DNA of 64,000 bases from Halomonas cerina. GTDB lineage: Bacteria > Pseudomonadota > Gammaproteobacteria > Pseudomonadales > Halomonadaceae. The notes under the pieces were generated by a model that was not told the DNA's origin, did no database searches, and saw nothing but the letters and a program-made list of their open reading frames with translations. Positions 37,101 to 44,468 of the stretch are shown one piece after another. The DNA is taken from positions 124,001 through 188,000 of the forward strand of contig NZ_JACHXP010000002.1 in assembly GCF_014192215.1 (NCBI RefSeq), in the 5' to 3' direction. The translations under genes were made by a program, and so were the position numbers. Each line of letters opens with the position of its first letter. Position 1 is the stretch's first letter.

Positions 37101-40100
37101 TTGCGACGGCACAGTCAGCCTGGAATCGTCGGATGGAAAGGCGTCTATCGCTAAGCCCTCTGAAACGATCGTTCGTAACCAGACCTTTGCTCGTTTTGCT
37201 CCGCTGTCAAGTAGCGGATCGCTGGATTTTCCGGCAGCTCACGGCACCACGTCTGGTTTTGCGCCGGAACTCGCACTGACAAGTGCCAAGGTCCCATTCG
37301 AGGTCGTTCCCCTGCGGATGGACGACTTCCGCAGCTCTCACCCTTTTTTCTACCAGGACCAGCGACGGACTTTCTTCATCGAACCGCGAAGCTTCTTTCC
37401 CTGGATTCCACAGCCCCCGTCGTGGGTGGTCGCTGATAAGATGGCCCTCGAACCCGCGAAAATGCTGGGTGGTCGGGGCGACAGACCGTTGCCTCCAGAA
37501 CTGGACCCCTGGGAGTTCGACGCCGAAGCCGCCGTTAATGCGCCAGCAGCGGTAATTGCCCGGCGAGAACGAGGAAGCCCGACTGGGCATGGCCTCGCAG
37601 CCCGTGCGGGTGACGCCTTGGCAGCCAGTCTGGGCTCTCGGGTCGCTTTCATATCTAACATCGCCACTGGGGGCAGGCCGACGCGAACTGCGCTTGGCAT
37701 GGGCGCAAGCATCGTCAACGGAAACGGTGTGGTTATCGGAGATATATGCCCTGGTGCTCCCGCAGTGGCCGCTCGCGGGCTACCACGAACAATGATTAAC
37801 GCCACTTACGTGATGCCCGATGTTGCCGTCGCCAACGTCGTCAGCGCGCCCATGCTCACGTTTTTTCAGGGCACTATCTATCGGTTTGATGCCTTCTACC
37901 ACCCGTATGTATGCATGATGCGACGCGAGCTGAATCGCTTCGGCCTTGGCGGGCTTTTCGAGGCTTCACCAAATGGCCCCGCTCCGGGACTCGTTCGGCA
38001 AGAGCAAGAAGACCCGTTCTTCAACAACTACGGCCCCACCGACGCGGTCCGGCAGCCGCGACCCCTCGACAACTTCGACTTTTCGGCTGGCGGCGCGTAC
38101 TCCATCTACAATTGGGAGGTCTTCTTCCACGTCCCGTTCCGCATCGCCTGCCAGCTCAACCAGAATCAGCGCTTCGCCGAGGCACAGAAGTGGTTCCACT
38201 ACATCTTCGATCCCACCGAGTCTGTCGGGGCGGCGCCGCAACGATTCTGGCGAGTGAAGCCGCTCGCAGCGTTGTTCAACGGCGAGAACGACGAGAGCGG
38301 CCCGATCGCCGAGCTCCTGCTGCTTCTTCAATACGATGGTTCGGATCCCGACAAGCTCCGGATGCGCGATGAGCTGGTCGAGGAGGTCGCCACCATGCGG
38401 GCGAATCCTTTCAGCCCACACGCGCAAGCTCGACTCCGGCATGCCGTTTACGCGCGTGCGGTCGTCCTCAAGTACATCGACAACCTGATCGAGTGGGGTG
38501 ACCAGCTCTTCCGCCGCGACACGATGGAGTCGATCAACGAAGCGACCCAGCTCTACATTCTCGCCGGGCAACTTCTCGGCCGGCGCCCGCGCCGGGTCGA
38601 GCGCGAGGAACGGAAACCGAGGATTCTCGATCAGAACGGGCAACCGGTGTCGATGACCTTCGACACGCTGCGCACGGCGGGAATCGACGAGTTCGGTAAC
38701 GCGCTACTCGAAGATATCGAGGGCATGCTCCCGGAGACGACCGAGACCGAGGGCGATGTCTACGAGGACGACGTCGCGCTGCTCGGAACGCTGTTCTTCT
38801 GCGTCCCGCCCAACGAAAAACTCCTGGCCGACTACTGGGGCCGGGGTGCCGATCGGTTGTTCAAGATCCGCCACTGCATGAACATCGAAGGCGTCGTCCG
38901 CCAGCTTCCACTGTTCGAGCCCCCGATCGATCCGGCCTTGCTCGTGCGCGCCAAGGCCGCCGGCGTCGACCTGGCGAGCGTGCTGTCGGACGTGAGCGCG
39001 CCGCTTCCCTGCTACCGCTATCAAGTGCTCTCGCAAAAGGCCACCGAACTGTGCGCCGATGTCCGTGGTCTCGGGCAGGCGCTCCTTTCTGCGCTGGAGA
39101 AGAAGGACGCCGAGGAACTCGCCCTGTTGCGGGCCGGGCACCAGGTGAAGCTCGAAGATGCGCTGCTCGACGTGCGCAAGAAGCAGGTGGACGAAGCACG
39201 CGAGGCGCTCGAGGCTTTGCGGCGCAGCAAGGAGAGCGCGGAGATTCGGCGCGACTACTACCGGAGCCGGCCATACATGAACGCGGCCGAGGCTATTCAG
39301 TTCACGCTGTCCTCGGCGGCAGCTGTGCTTGATACGGCCGCAGTCGTCGCTAGCGCGCTGGGGACCAGTATCGGTGCAACTCCTGATATTACTTCTGGCG
39401 CCGCTGGATTTGGTGGTTCTCCCGTGGCGACGCTCACTGTCGGTGGAATACAAGGGTACCGGTCCACCGACTCCCTGGTCTCTCAATTGCAGACCGCAGC
39501 TGGCTTGTCGGATCGAGGTGCTCAGATTGCCGGACTCATCGGAGGCTACGAGCGTCGCGACGACGATTGGCAGCACCAAGGCGTCCTTGCCGACAAGGAC
39601 GTCGAGGCGTTGGAGCGCCAGATCGTGGGGGCGGAGGTTGGTGTCGCCATTGCCGAGAAGGAACTGTCCAATCTCGAGCTACAGCTCGAACAGTCCAAGG
39701 AGACCGCGGCGTTCCTCCGAGACAAGTACACCAACGTTCAGCTCTACCAATGGATGGTCGGACAGCTCTCTTCGCTCCACTTTCAGGCCTACCAACTCGC
39801 CTACGACCTCGCGAAGCGAGCCGAGCGCGCTTGGCAGTTCGAACTTGCCACACCTGACAAGACCTTCATCCAATTCGGCTACTGGGACAGCCTCAAGAAA
39901 GGTCTTCTGGCTGGCGATCGGCTGCACCACGATCTCAAACGCATGGACGTTGCCTACCTCAACGAAAACAAGCGCGAGCGGGAGATCGTTCAGCATGTGT
40001 CGATTCGCGACCTGGACCCCGAAGCGCTCCTGCACCTCAAGCGCGATGGCGTCTGCCACATCGAGATCCCGGAGGACCAGTTCGACCTGGTGACCCCCGG

Positions 40101-40989
40101 TCACTACATGCGGCGCATCAAGACCGTCGCGCTCAGCCTGCCTTCTGTGACTGGTCCATACTCGTCGGTGCCGTGCACGGTCACGCTCGAGAGCGGCAGC
40201 ATCCGGACGTCCCCTGACCCGAACAATCCAACGTTCCGCGACGATCTTGTCGACATCCAGTCGATCGTGACCAGTCAGGCGCAGGAGGACAGCGGCCTGT
40301 TCGAGACGAGCCTGCGCGACGATAGGTACCTTCCCTTCGAGGGCGCAGGGGCCATCGACAGCAAATGGCGCCTGGAGCTGCCAAAGAAGTTCCGGCAGTT
40401 CGACTACGACACCATTTCCGACGCGATTCTTCATATTCGCTATACTGCGCGCGATGGCGGAGTCCCGTTACGCGAGGCCGCCGAGCAACGGGTGGCGGCA
40501 TCCGTTTCCAACACGCCCCGGTTGCATCTTGTGAGCGCCCGAACCGACTTCCCGGATGCTTGGGCCAAGTTCCTCGCTCCGCCAGATACCCAAAACGACC
40601 AAACACTCTCACTGGCCATAGAGAAACGGCTGTTCCTGTTCCCCTGGCAAGGCTCGCAGATCAAGATCGCGGGGTTCGAGCTGTTCCTCGTTATCGACAA
40701 CATCGCCGGGTACGCTGGCGGCAGCGACGTCAAGCTCGATGTCGGCGCCCCAGACAACACATCTAAGACAACTACGCTTTCGAGCGATGCCGGCGAGTTC
40801 GGCGGTTTGCCCCACGACGGTGCCCCGTTTGGTGGAACGAAGAACCTCGGCGATTGGACGGTCACGTTCAAAGAAGCCGCCAACATCGGCGCTGCCGCGA
40901 GCGTGGTGTCCGTCACCAACGGACATCATCGGCTGAACCCCAACGATGTGCGCGATCTTCTGATCGTGTTTCGCTATACGGTGAGCTGA
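31195..40989 (+). CDS. TcA-like pore component of a Tc toxin
   Basis: Giant protein of 3264 residues from ATG 31195; a GTG at 31144 is the alternative. The N-terminus has a peptidoglycan-binding-type fold (about 10-75, FGASTRDAVREFQKTHGLQT) and a carboxypeptidase-regulatory-like beta-sandwich (85-175, SGRVLRADGAPVKDAQLKFF), not part of classical TcA. The TcA body follows, with a neuraminidase-like segment near residue 1765 (GDHLVPVVFNRRLYLFWAMI). The TcB-binding C-terminal domain (about 2650-3050) has coiled coils and GHYMRRIKTVALSLPSVTGP. A Gly/Pro insert with a duplicated EFPPG unit lies near residue 1930. TcA pentamers bind cells and inject the B-C payload; TcdA1 of Photorhabdus has ~2516 residues. 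The ORF is intact. Confidence 0.87.
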   Translation: MNEVTFPLRIRMRRDTVADLHAVLIKLGHNIKQTERVAQHFGASTRDAVREFQKTHGLQTLGEVDEATAKKLNELIGATPTDEPKIYRVSGRVLRADGAPVKDAQLKFFHQGIIKTMPLDRQSSAKTDANGNFAFEYPQPKDPIDLGIELVVDAHRGIEKTRPRIIGNAGPDERVTFVVGDEVFRGASTFERIEKTVETALASEGVKTPEIVGFDQETLARLSLRSGITPRELVLLRQAYAVAKDTGLDAAIIHGIGKHHISIGSTAALLVQDPAKRRAAVKAALAANDIPARREKDAAKALDKLDELSVAEALTNPAAPDITSVGTVLEAARISKAKRAKLADRYIKHTGTPEEFWKAVRTGGDLTNAEIKRVQFEVQLAVATQNHALLNAALKSKGVAKVEDLATFDKQGLLDLIKGTGGNAGAELPADLKAAGTTEEEYAELIFRVIEDALPTEMVAHRVANFPDGDRIGAFLASNPSYNLRATSVHTYLAANPNALSFTANPAEAKAVATVMKKLERAYRIAPPGERIATMEKLLADGLDSATKVRALGRAAFMRTYEQKLGSRAAAERVFRRANNASALATVVATRYAPAFNATPMYALPNASLPAFADFFGSPDFCSCGHCQSVYSPAAYLVDTLNWLDGRPSTAPNKSALNILFDDRRADIGGIELSCTNTNTPLPYIDLVNETLELQIAPPQGTVNYQTTGTAADLRAHPEHLRREAYQLLAGAEANTAGREAVYPFNLPFDLWLEEARVYLGHLGMPRYRVMEALQGAEAARGGEGVAIETLGMSPREWDVIAGQSQPAPTPAEFWGLVGDANFATTLSNVSRFLAQAAPSFTEHGMAFSELADLLRTDFVQKQGPLKVTFNKSTCDTEDATLGGVTQTHLGVMHRFIRLQRRLGWSALDQDRAISVLGGGTLDEACLKKVVQAVRLATDLKRPVSELLTWWGPLDTRRWRIRLTEQLKDGGFELTFDNQLTPHPERNEDGSPYDWRFLDPSLEVNPASTFEINSNGDELKAPIAQGLAGQLTPIAAALGATAEELTELLPLLGAQPADLNLANLSALSRHVSLARALNLTARELVAALALTGIDPFDATKPEGALAFVDGVHFIRESGFSIDELNYLLRHVDTKPATLEPDDTDIGLLLFELGSALRAAEAGIPLPEAAPIPVPSGEPAFVGSDDEIRQALADALGVVLEAEVADEALDIIDVDLQPTPAVPNPTPEAGAAQFIDANLSLVLVAADAKAKLAGVDPALLRVRRQRLEYTLVAVVDHLRQAAKAAAVIERLSSAVGIEQSVCAPLLRDHLSDPGGSGASLLEVFSDVAVLEYDETEDDTDEPILPAPADLQGQFAAYKLIHKTALILGRLRINKTELDWVLDQGPAQALPSLNLNTLPVDVISPSASYGDWVRLRRAVTLRDQFSPRQLFDLFQEAAEAESDGTPAAIAAAHRRLLDELERRSRWARGDLEALVGAAPDGGVLGFVYPGDWKGIAPLIRVAEVMDVVRRVGLSAETIWDWREIALPADGTSGALQTAVEEHERQATEIKQAVRAHHNDQQWYEIAPTLRDPLRERQRDALVAWLIGNDDRFADTAALFDHLLLDVEMSACQLTSRIKQAISSTQLFVQHLLLGLEVDRSTPPVPLVEFSEDDADEWSWRKNYRVWEANRKVFLYPENYLEPELRDNKTPFFVELENELLQNEVTAESAETAVRHYLEKLDEVARLEIVGLCEQKGEGPDVLHVFGRTRGTPPNYYYRTRVDKHRWTPWEKVEAGIEGDHLVPVVFNRRLYLFWAMISEAALEEESEIPALDGPPQTKGAPQRYYQIRLAWSQHTDDGWAAKKIATSYIGQDLTGFLFNFGLSADIRKDPESTQHEFFLTSRAVKTPAGSPAGEDLIIQPIRYRPGKREQRLSMARKRGDGSRIQDDCGFIEFPPGSGGGVEFPPGGGGVLDPGDTDDSGYYWLPRFRMSGCDGTVSLESSDGKASIAKPSETIVRNQTFARFAPLSSSGSLDFPAAHGTTSGFAPELALTSAKVPFEVVPLRMDDFRSSHPFFYQDQRRTFFIEPRSFFPWIPQPPSWVVADKMALEPAKMLGGRGDRPLPPELDPWEFDAEAAVNAPAAVIARRERGSPTGHGLAARAGDALAASLGSRVAFISNIATGGRPTRTALGMGASIVNGNGVVIGDICPGAPAVAARGLPRTMINATYVMPDVAVANVVSAPMLTFFQGTIYRFDAFYHPYVCMMRRELNRFGLGGLFEASPNGPAPGLVRQEQEDPFFNNYGPTDAVRQPRPLDNFDFSAGGAYSIYNWEVFFHVPFRIACQLNQNQRFAEAQKWFHYIFDPTESVGAAPQRFWRVKPLAALFNGENDESGPIAELLLLLQYDGSDPDKLRMRDELVEEVATMRANPFSPHAQARLRHAVYARAVVLKYIDNLIEWGDQLFRRDTMESINEATQLYILAGQLLGRRPRRVEREERKPRILDQNGQPVSMTFDTLRTAGIDEFGNALLEDIEGMLPETTETEGDVYEDDVALLGTLFFCVPPNEKLLADYWGRGADRLFKIRHCMNIEGVVRQLPLFEPPIDPALLVRAKAAGVDLASVLSDVSAPLPCYRYQVLSQKATELCADVRGLGQALLSALEKKDAEELALLRAGHQVKLEDALLDVRKKQVDEAREALEALRRSKESAEIRRDYYRSRPYMNAAEAIQFTLSSAAAVLDTAAVVASALGTSIGATPDITSGAAGFGGSPVATLTVGGIQGYRSTDSLVSQLQTAAGLSDRGAQIAGLIGGYERRDDDWQHQGVLADKDVEALERQIVGAEVGVAIAEKELSNLELQLEQSKETAAFLRDKYTNVQLYQWMVGQLSSLHFQAYQLAYDLAKRAERAWQFELATPDKTFIQFGYWDSLKKGLLAGDRLHHDLKRMDVAYLNENKREREIVQHVSIRDLDPEALLHLKRDGVCHIEIPEDQFDLVTPGHYMRRIKTVALSLPSVTGPYSSVPCTVTLESGSIRTSPDPNNPTFRDDLVDIQSIVTSQAQEDSGLFETSLRDDRYLPFEGAGAIDSKWRLELPKKFRQFDYDTISDAILHIRYTARDGGVPLREAAEQRVAASVSNTPRLHLVSARTDFPDAWAKFLAPPDTQNDQTLSLAIEKRLFLFPWQGSQIKIAGFELFLVIDNIAGYAGGSDVKLDVGAPDNTSKTTTLSSDAGEFGGLPHDGAPFGGTKNLGDWTVTFKEAANIGAAASVVSVTNGHHRLNPNDVRDLLIVFRYTVS
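36981..37037 (+). repeat. Internal duplication in TcA coding for EFPPG(S/G)GGG
   Basis: Two adjacent copies of about 30 bases (36981-37010 and 37011-37037) encode a Pro/Gly-rich hinge between beta-rich segments of TcA. It probably arose by slippage; frame is kept. Confidence 0.7.
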
Positions 40990-41687
40990 GAAGTGAGCTG
41001 TAGTATTGGACGTTTCCGCGGCTTCGCAGCCGCCTGGGCGGGAGGTGCGACGTCATAGATATGATCGACCCCGAATCGATCGTCATCGCCGCCGGAGTGG
41101 CTGCGCTTTCCGGTCACCAAGAGATGCTGCTTGCCACCTTCGGTGGCGGCGCCATACCGATACGTAGGTGTGCTCCCAAGGGAATGGCGATGAGCGCCAT
41201 ATGAGCTCCGAGAATCCACAATGCAGAGGTCATACACTTAGTAGGTATTGACGATGAAGCTCGTGCCTGTCGGCGATCCTAAACCGCGACGCGCATCGAT
41301 GCCGTTTCCTCTATTCTAGATATTGCACCGAGCATAAAAAAAGTTCTTCGTCATTGCATGTGGATTCACCATAATCGAGCATGCGCCCCATTGGGCTCCC
41401 GGGGTGCAACTGTTGAAGTGTTCATGACAGAAACCTCCATGTATGGAGTGTTCAGAGTGGTTCGGTCCGCACTTGCCATATGCTGATCCCTGTAGTTGAA
41501 TGCTAATGGAAGAAAATCTAATTGTGGACTATTTTTTTAAAAGTTTTGATGTCTGACGAGTCAAACTGGACCTGCCGGGGGAATGCTGCCAACATGATAA
41601 GCCAATAACAGAATGTGCAGTCTAATCACTGTTTAACTAAACTAAACCGAGCAAGGGAACAATTCGCATCAGAAATTGAGGCGCGCG
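40990..41687. other. Gap after TcA; no clear gene
   Basis: About 700 bases. The first 220 are GC-rich and contain a 47-codon ORF (41061-41204, + strand, starting MIDPESIVIAAGVAALSGHQ) that resembles decayed coding DNA but matches nothing I know. From about 41270 the sequence becomes AT-rich with many stops, including a small hairpin CTCCAT-GT-ATGGAG (41436-41449). I see no RNA gene or IS end here. Confidence 0.5.
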
Positions 41688-42280
41688 ATGTCCAATCACA
41701 TTCCGGATCAATATAAGTTAGCTTATGAAGAGGTATGTAAGGCGCATGATTTGATAGCGGATTTTCGTGCAAAACTCCTCGCGCTTCTTCCCATCTCCTC
41801 TGGTGCAGGCATATTCTTGTTGCTAAGCAAAGGGCTCAGCCAAGAAAATATTCATCACCTATCAGTAGTAGGTATCTTTGGAGTCGTGGTTACATTGGAT
41901 TATTTCTATATGAACTGCGTGGTATACAGAAGTGCGAATACCTTCGCAATTGTGGAGTGTGCCTAGAAAAATTATTTGTTTGAAGGGAGCGAGCAAGAGC
42001 AAAAGCAATTGGGGAGGTTTAACGGCGTAACGCCAGGAGTCGTGTATGATTACATTGGGGCTCGCGGAGCGGCGTTGACCATTTATCCAGCAGTCATTTT
42101 GGCATGGGTTATGTAAGCTGGGTTGGGTTTGCGGAAGGGGTGGTTAAAACATGTGCAAGCCCGATATTGCTTGCTATTTTTATATTGTTATTGATTTTGT
42201 GCCCTCTATTCTACTGGTTGATCCAGAAGTATTTGCAAAATACTAAAGAAATTAAGAAAGGAAATGGAGACCAGGCTTGA
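41688..42280 (+). pseudogene. Broken gene for a small multi-spanning membrane protein
   Basis: The ATG at 41688 opens a 92-codon frame (LLALLPISSGAGIFLLLSKG and VVGIFGVVVTLDYFYMN are membrane segments) ending at TAG 41964-41966. The same frame continues sensibly (YLFEGSEQEQKQLGRFNG, then YDYIGARGAALTIYPAVILA) up to TAA at 42114. The protein-like sequence then carries on one frame over (YVSWVGFAEGVVK, a hydrophobic helix, and KYLQNTKEIKKGNGDQA) to TGA at 42278-42280. So one nonsense mutation and one frameshift near 42105-42113 have broken a gene of about 195 codons with roughly four membrane segments. AT-rich, unlike the host. An attC-like site follows 15 bases after the stop, so it looks like a decayed integron cassette. 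Confidence 0.65.
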
Positions 42281-42295
42281 AAATAATCATGAACT

Positions 42296-42361
42296 GCCTA
42301 ACGATGCCAATGCACTCGGATCGCTCCCTTCGATCGCGACCGGTGATCTGCAGTGTTATAT
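42296..42361 (+). other. attC-like recombination site 2
   Basis: Sixty-six bases from GCCTAAC, a canonical R'' core (RYYYAAC), to GTTATAT. The arms pair in blocks (TAAC, TGC, AT, CAC, CGG, TCGC, then GATCG/CGATC) with single unpaired bases only on one arm, the hallmark of attC folding. GTTATAT is identical to the end of site 1, and the bases after both sites are also alike (CGCTGAA..CTGCT). Confidence 0.72.
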
Positions 42362-42484
42362 CAGAATACGCTGAAAGTCTGCTTTGCCGAAAGCGGTCAA
42401 AAAGTCGCGCAACACATCTGCGCTCCTACGGCACGCCAGCACAAAGAGTCCGAACTCGCCAGTTGGTGTGGGTCTGAGCGGAAT

Positions 42485-42510
42485 GCGGCCGGCCCTTCGA
42501 GGCCGGCCGC
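42485..42510 (-). terminator. Strong hairpin behind the 42517 gene
   Basis: GCGGCCGGCC and GGCCGGCCGC form a perfect 10-bp stem around CTTCGA. There is no T-run on either side. It lies just downstream of the minus-strand gene and probably ends its transcript; it also marks the return to host-like base composition. Confidence 0.5.
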
Positions 42511-42516
42511 GTGATG

Positions 42517-43137
42517 TCAGGCCTTCTTGTGGTGCCTGCAGGTCACCGTCGGGTTGAATGGCTCGAGGTTGCCGTTGGGGTTGTCGCGAAACCATAGGTG
42601 CTGGTCGTAGTGCGCCTCGAAGTAGTGAGCCTCCTCGGTGGGCGTATTGGGATCATCGATCATGTAGTCCCAGCTGCGACCGGCGAGGTTGGGCGGCTCG
42701 CTATTGCCCGCCGCTTCCCAGGCCTTGCGGAACACCAGGTTCTCGACCCCGACCAGCTTCAGCGATCCGTCTTCCTGGGGCTCGTAGAGCAGGACGGCGG
42801 GGGTCGCGAAGTCGGTATGGGTGCCGGTGCCGTCGACCCGCGGCGCGGTGACCGTGAGGCCGAGCAGGTCGGGGCGCAGGTAGTGGATGCCCATGGCGCC
42901 CATCTCGGCGGGCATGCCATGGGCCTCGGCCGTCACGCATTGCCCGGAGGGATCCGGCAGGTAGCCTTCCGCCAGGGCCACATTCACATCCTCGAAGCGC
43001 AGCGTGGCGGCACGCACCGCTTCGATCAGTGCCGTTACCTCATCGTCCCGGACCTGGCCTGCTGACTGGTGTGCCATGGCCAGTGGCACCGCCGCCAGGG
43101 CCGCCACGATGACGCCACTCCACATGATGCCACGCAT
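42517..43137 (-). CDS. Unknown secreted protein
   Basis: 206 residues with a signal peptide (residues 1-22, WSGVIVAALAAVPLAMA, cleavage after AMA/H). The mature part has a single CVTAEAHG region, PAEMGAMGIHYLRPDLLG, and a C-terminal HLWFRDNPNGNLEPFNPTV followed by TCRHHKKA. Histidine- and acid-rich, with two cysteines that could form a disulphide. It resembles conserved exported proteins of unknown function. No partner gene is adjacent. Start at 43137; a second Met four codons on is possible. Confidence 0.75.
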   Translation of the reverse strand: MRGIMWSGVIVAALAAVPLAMAHQSAGQVRDDEVTALIEAVRAATLRFEDVNVALAEGYLPDPSGQCVTAEAHGMPAEMGAMGIHYLRPDLLGLTVTAPRVDGTGTHTDFATPAVLLYEPQEDGSLKLVGVENLVFRKAWEAAGNSEPPNLAGRSWDYMIDDPNTPTEEAHYFEAHYDQHLWFRDNPNGNLEPFNPTVTCRHHKKA

Positions 43138-43329
43138 CCGATTCTCCTCCCGGCGTTGCCGGGCCGGCCGCGCCGGGCAGGGTGCCCGCCGGCGTCCTGA
43201 CCCGGGCCCCTCGCGGCCGATGGGAGGGGGCCCGGAACGCTCCGACTATCCTTTTGAATATAGCGGAGTGGGCGCCGGTGCCAGGGCCTTGGCGAGCCGA
43301 TTTTTTTGGGTGCCGCTGTCGCGCTCCTG
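43138..43329. promoter_or_regulatory. Promoter region of the 42517 gene
   Basis: GC-rich leader with several overlapping CCGGC dyads; on the minus strand it carries TATATTCAAAAGG (43253-43265), the only AT-rich block and a possible -10 region. An AAAAAAATC stretch lies upstream of it. Low certainty. Confidence 0.3.
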
Positions 43330-43737
43330 TCAGGAAAGCCGCCGCCAGCCCTGGCGCAAGTGCTGTGCGGTGCTTCGCCACAGACGGGTGGGGCCGGCAT
43401 CGGTCGGCGCATCGAGCGCGGCGATCGCCTGCTGCAGGGCGACGAGGATGGCGTCAAGATGACGATGGCAGAGGGTGCTATCGAGGCCCCCGGGACAATG
43501 AGAGAGCAGCATCGTGCATTCACCAGAGGCGTCCTCCAGGGCCTGATGAACTTCCGGACGAGACGCGACCCGGTCACGGCATTCATCGAGCTCGCGGGAG
43601 AGCATCAGCAGCAGCTGGCTGTCCAGCCAGCAGGGCAGGCCGTCGCTCGCCTTGCCGGCCATGGATCGCTGGATGGCCTGGAAGGAGACCCGCAGGAAGA
43701 CGGCGGTGTAATACATCTGGGGACGTGGCGTGGACAT
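43330..43737 (-). CDS. Unknown small protein behind a Fur-box match
   Basis: 135 residues from the ATG at 43737; an ATG at 43761 would add 8 residues but sits only 5 bases from the Fur-box match. Helical, cytoplasmic by appearance (no signal peptide or membrane helix). Four cysteines lie in LPCWLDSQ, ELDECRDRV, SGECTMLLSHCPGG, plus another in STLCHRHLDAI, with nearby histidines, so metal or cluster binding is conceivable. No family recognised. The Fur box 29 bases upstream suggests expression under iron limitation. Confidence 0.65.
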   Translation of the reverse strand: MSTPRPQMYYTAVFLRVSFQAIQRSMAGKASDGLPCWLDSQLLLMLSRELDECRDRVASRPEVHQALEDASGECTMLLSHCPGGLDSTLCHRHLDAILVALQQAIAALDAPTDAGPTRLWRSTAQHLRQGWRRLS

Positions 43738-43765
43738 GGCGGCCGACCCAGCAAAGATCAATAAA

Positions 43766-43780
43766 TGAGAATAATTATTA
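43766..43780. promoter_or_regulatory. Fur box
   Basis: TGAGAATAATTATTA agrees with the 7-1-7 Fur consensus TGATAAT-N-ATTATCA at 13 of 14 fixed positions less one (two mismatches, symmetric). It is in a strikingly AT-rich patch, 29 bp before the 43330-43737 gene. Confidence 0.65.
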
Positions 43781-43811
43781 ATATTAGGCGAGGCCGGCGT
43801 CCCCTGTCAAT

Positions 43812-44363
43812 TCACTCGCGCCACTTGATGTTGCAGCCCATGGAGGGCTTCTGGTGCTGGTCGGGCGCTTGGTCTTGCAGCACGGCGTCGGCGGCGGCGC
43901 GCAGGTCGGTCCCGGTGACCGGGGTCTCCTTGCTGGGGCGGCTGTCGTCGAACTGGCCGCGATAGGCGAGGCGATGGTCGCGGTCGAAGAGGAAGAAGTC
44001 CGGGGTGCAGGCGGCCTGGAAGGCGCGGGCCACTTCCTGGCTCTCGTCCACCAGGTAGGGGAAGGGGTAGCCGCGGGCGGCGATCTCCTCGCGCATCTTC
44101 TCGGGGCTGTCGGCCGGGTGGGCCTGGAAGTCGTTGCTGTTGATGCCGACCACGCCGAGTCCCTTGGCCTGGTACTCCCGGGCGAAGGTAGCCAGGGCGT
44201 CGGCGATGTGCTTGACGAAGGGGCAGTGATTGCAGATGAACACTACCAGCAGCGGCTGACCGGTGAAGTCGTCGCTTGCGACCTCGCGGCCGTCCGGGTC
44301 GGGCAGGCGGAAGGCGGGCAAGGGGCTGCCCAGCTCGATCATGGTGGAGGGTGTCAGAGACAT
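43812..44363 (-). CDS. Thioredoxin-fold peroxiredoxin-like protein
   Basis: AhpC/TSA-type redoxin of 183 residues. The active site is FICNHCPFVKH, the CxxC-containing signature of the PRX-like-1 group of thioredoxin-family proteins. GINSNDFQAHPADSPEKM and TPDFFLFDRDHRLAYRGQ are the other group motifs. The start at 44363 has AGAGGAG upstream; the frame extends 22 codons further but without a site. Likely cytoplasmic. The physiological substrate is unknown for this group. It is separated from the Fur-box gene by ~70 bp and may be independent of it. Confidence 0.85.
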   Translation of the reverse strand: MSLTPSTMIELGSPLPAFRLPDPDGREVASDDFTGQPLLVVFICNHCPFVKHIADALATFAREYQAKGLGVVGINSNDFQAHPADSPEKMREEIAARGYPFPYLVDESQEVARAFQAACTPDFFLFDRDHRLAYRGQFDDSRPSKETPVTGTDLRAAADAVLQDQAPDQHQKPSMGCNIKWRE

Positions 44364-44468
44364 GGTCGGGCTCCTCTGCGGCAGGGTGTGCTCTCTCAGC
44401 ATAACAGGACCGCCACTGGACACGGCCACTCGCCCATGTCTCGAGGCGCTGGGCTGTCGGCGGTTCGG

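Noticed and set aside
40974..41237. 87-codon minus-strand ORF after TcA
   Set aside because: No recognisable family, overlaps the TcA stop and has no ribosome site; left as part of the gap.
41560..41640. Possible further attC before the broken membrane gene (GTTTAAC near 41630)
   Set aside because: The core does not fit GTTRRRY and I could not find a matching partner arm.
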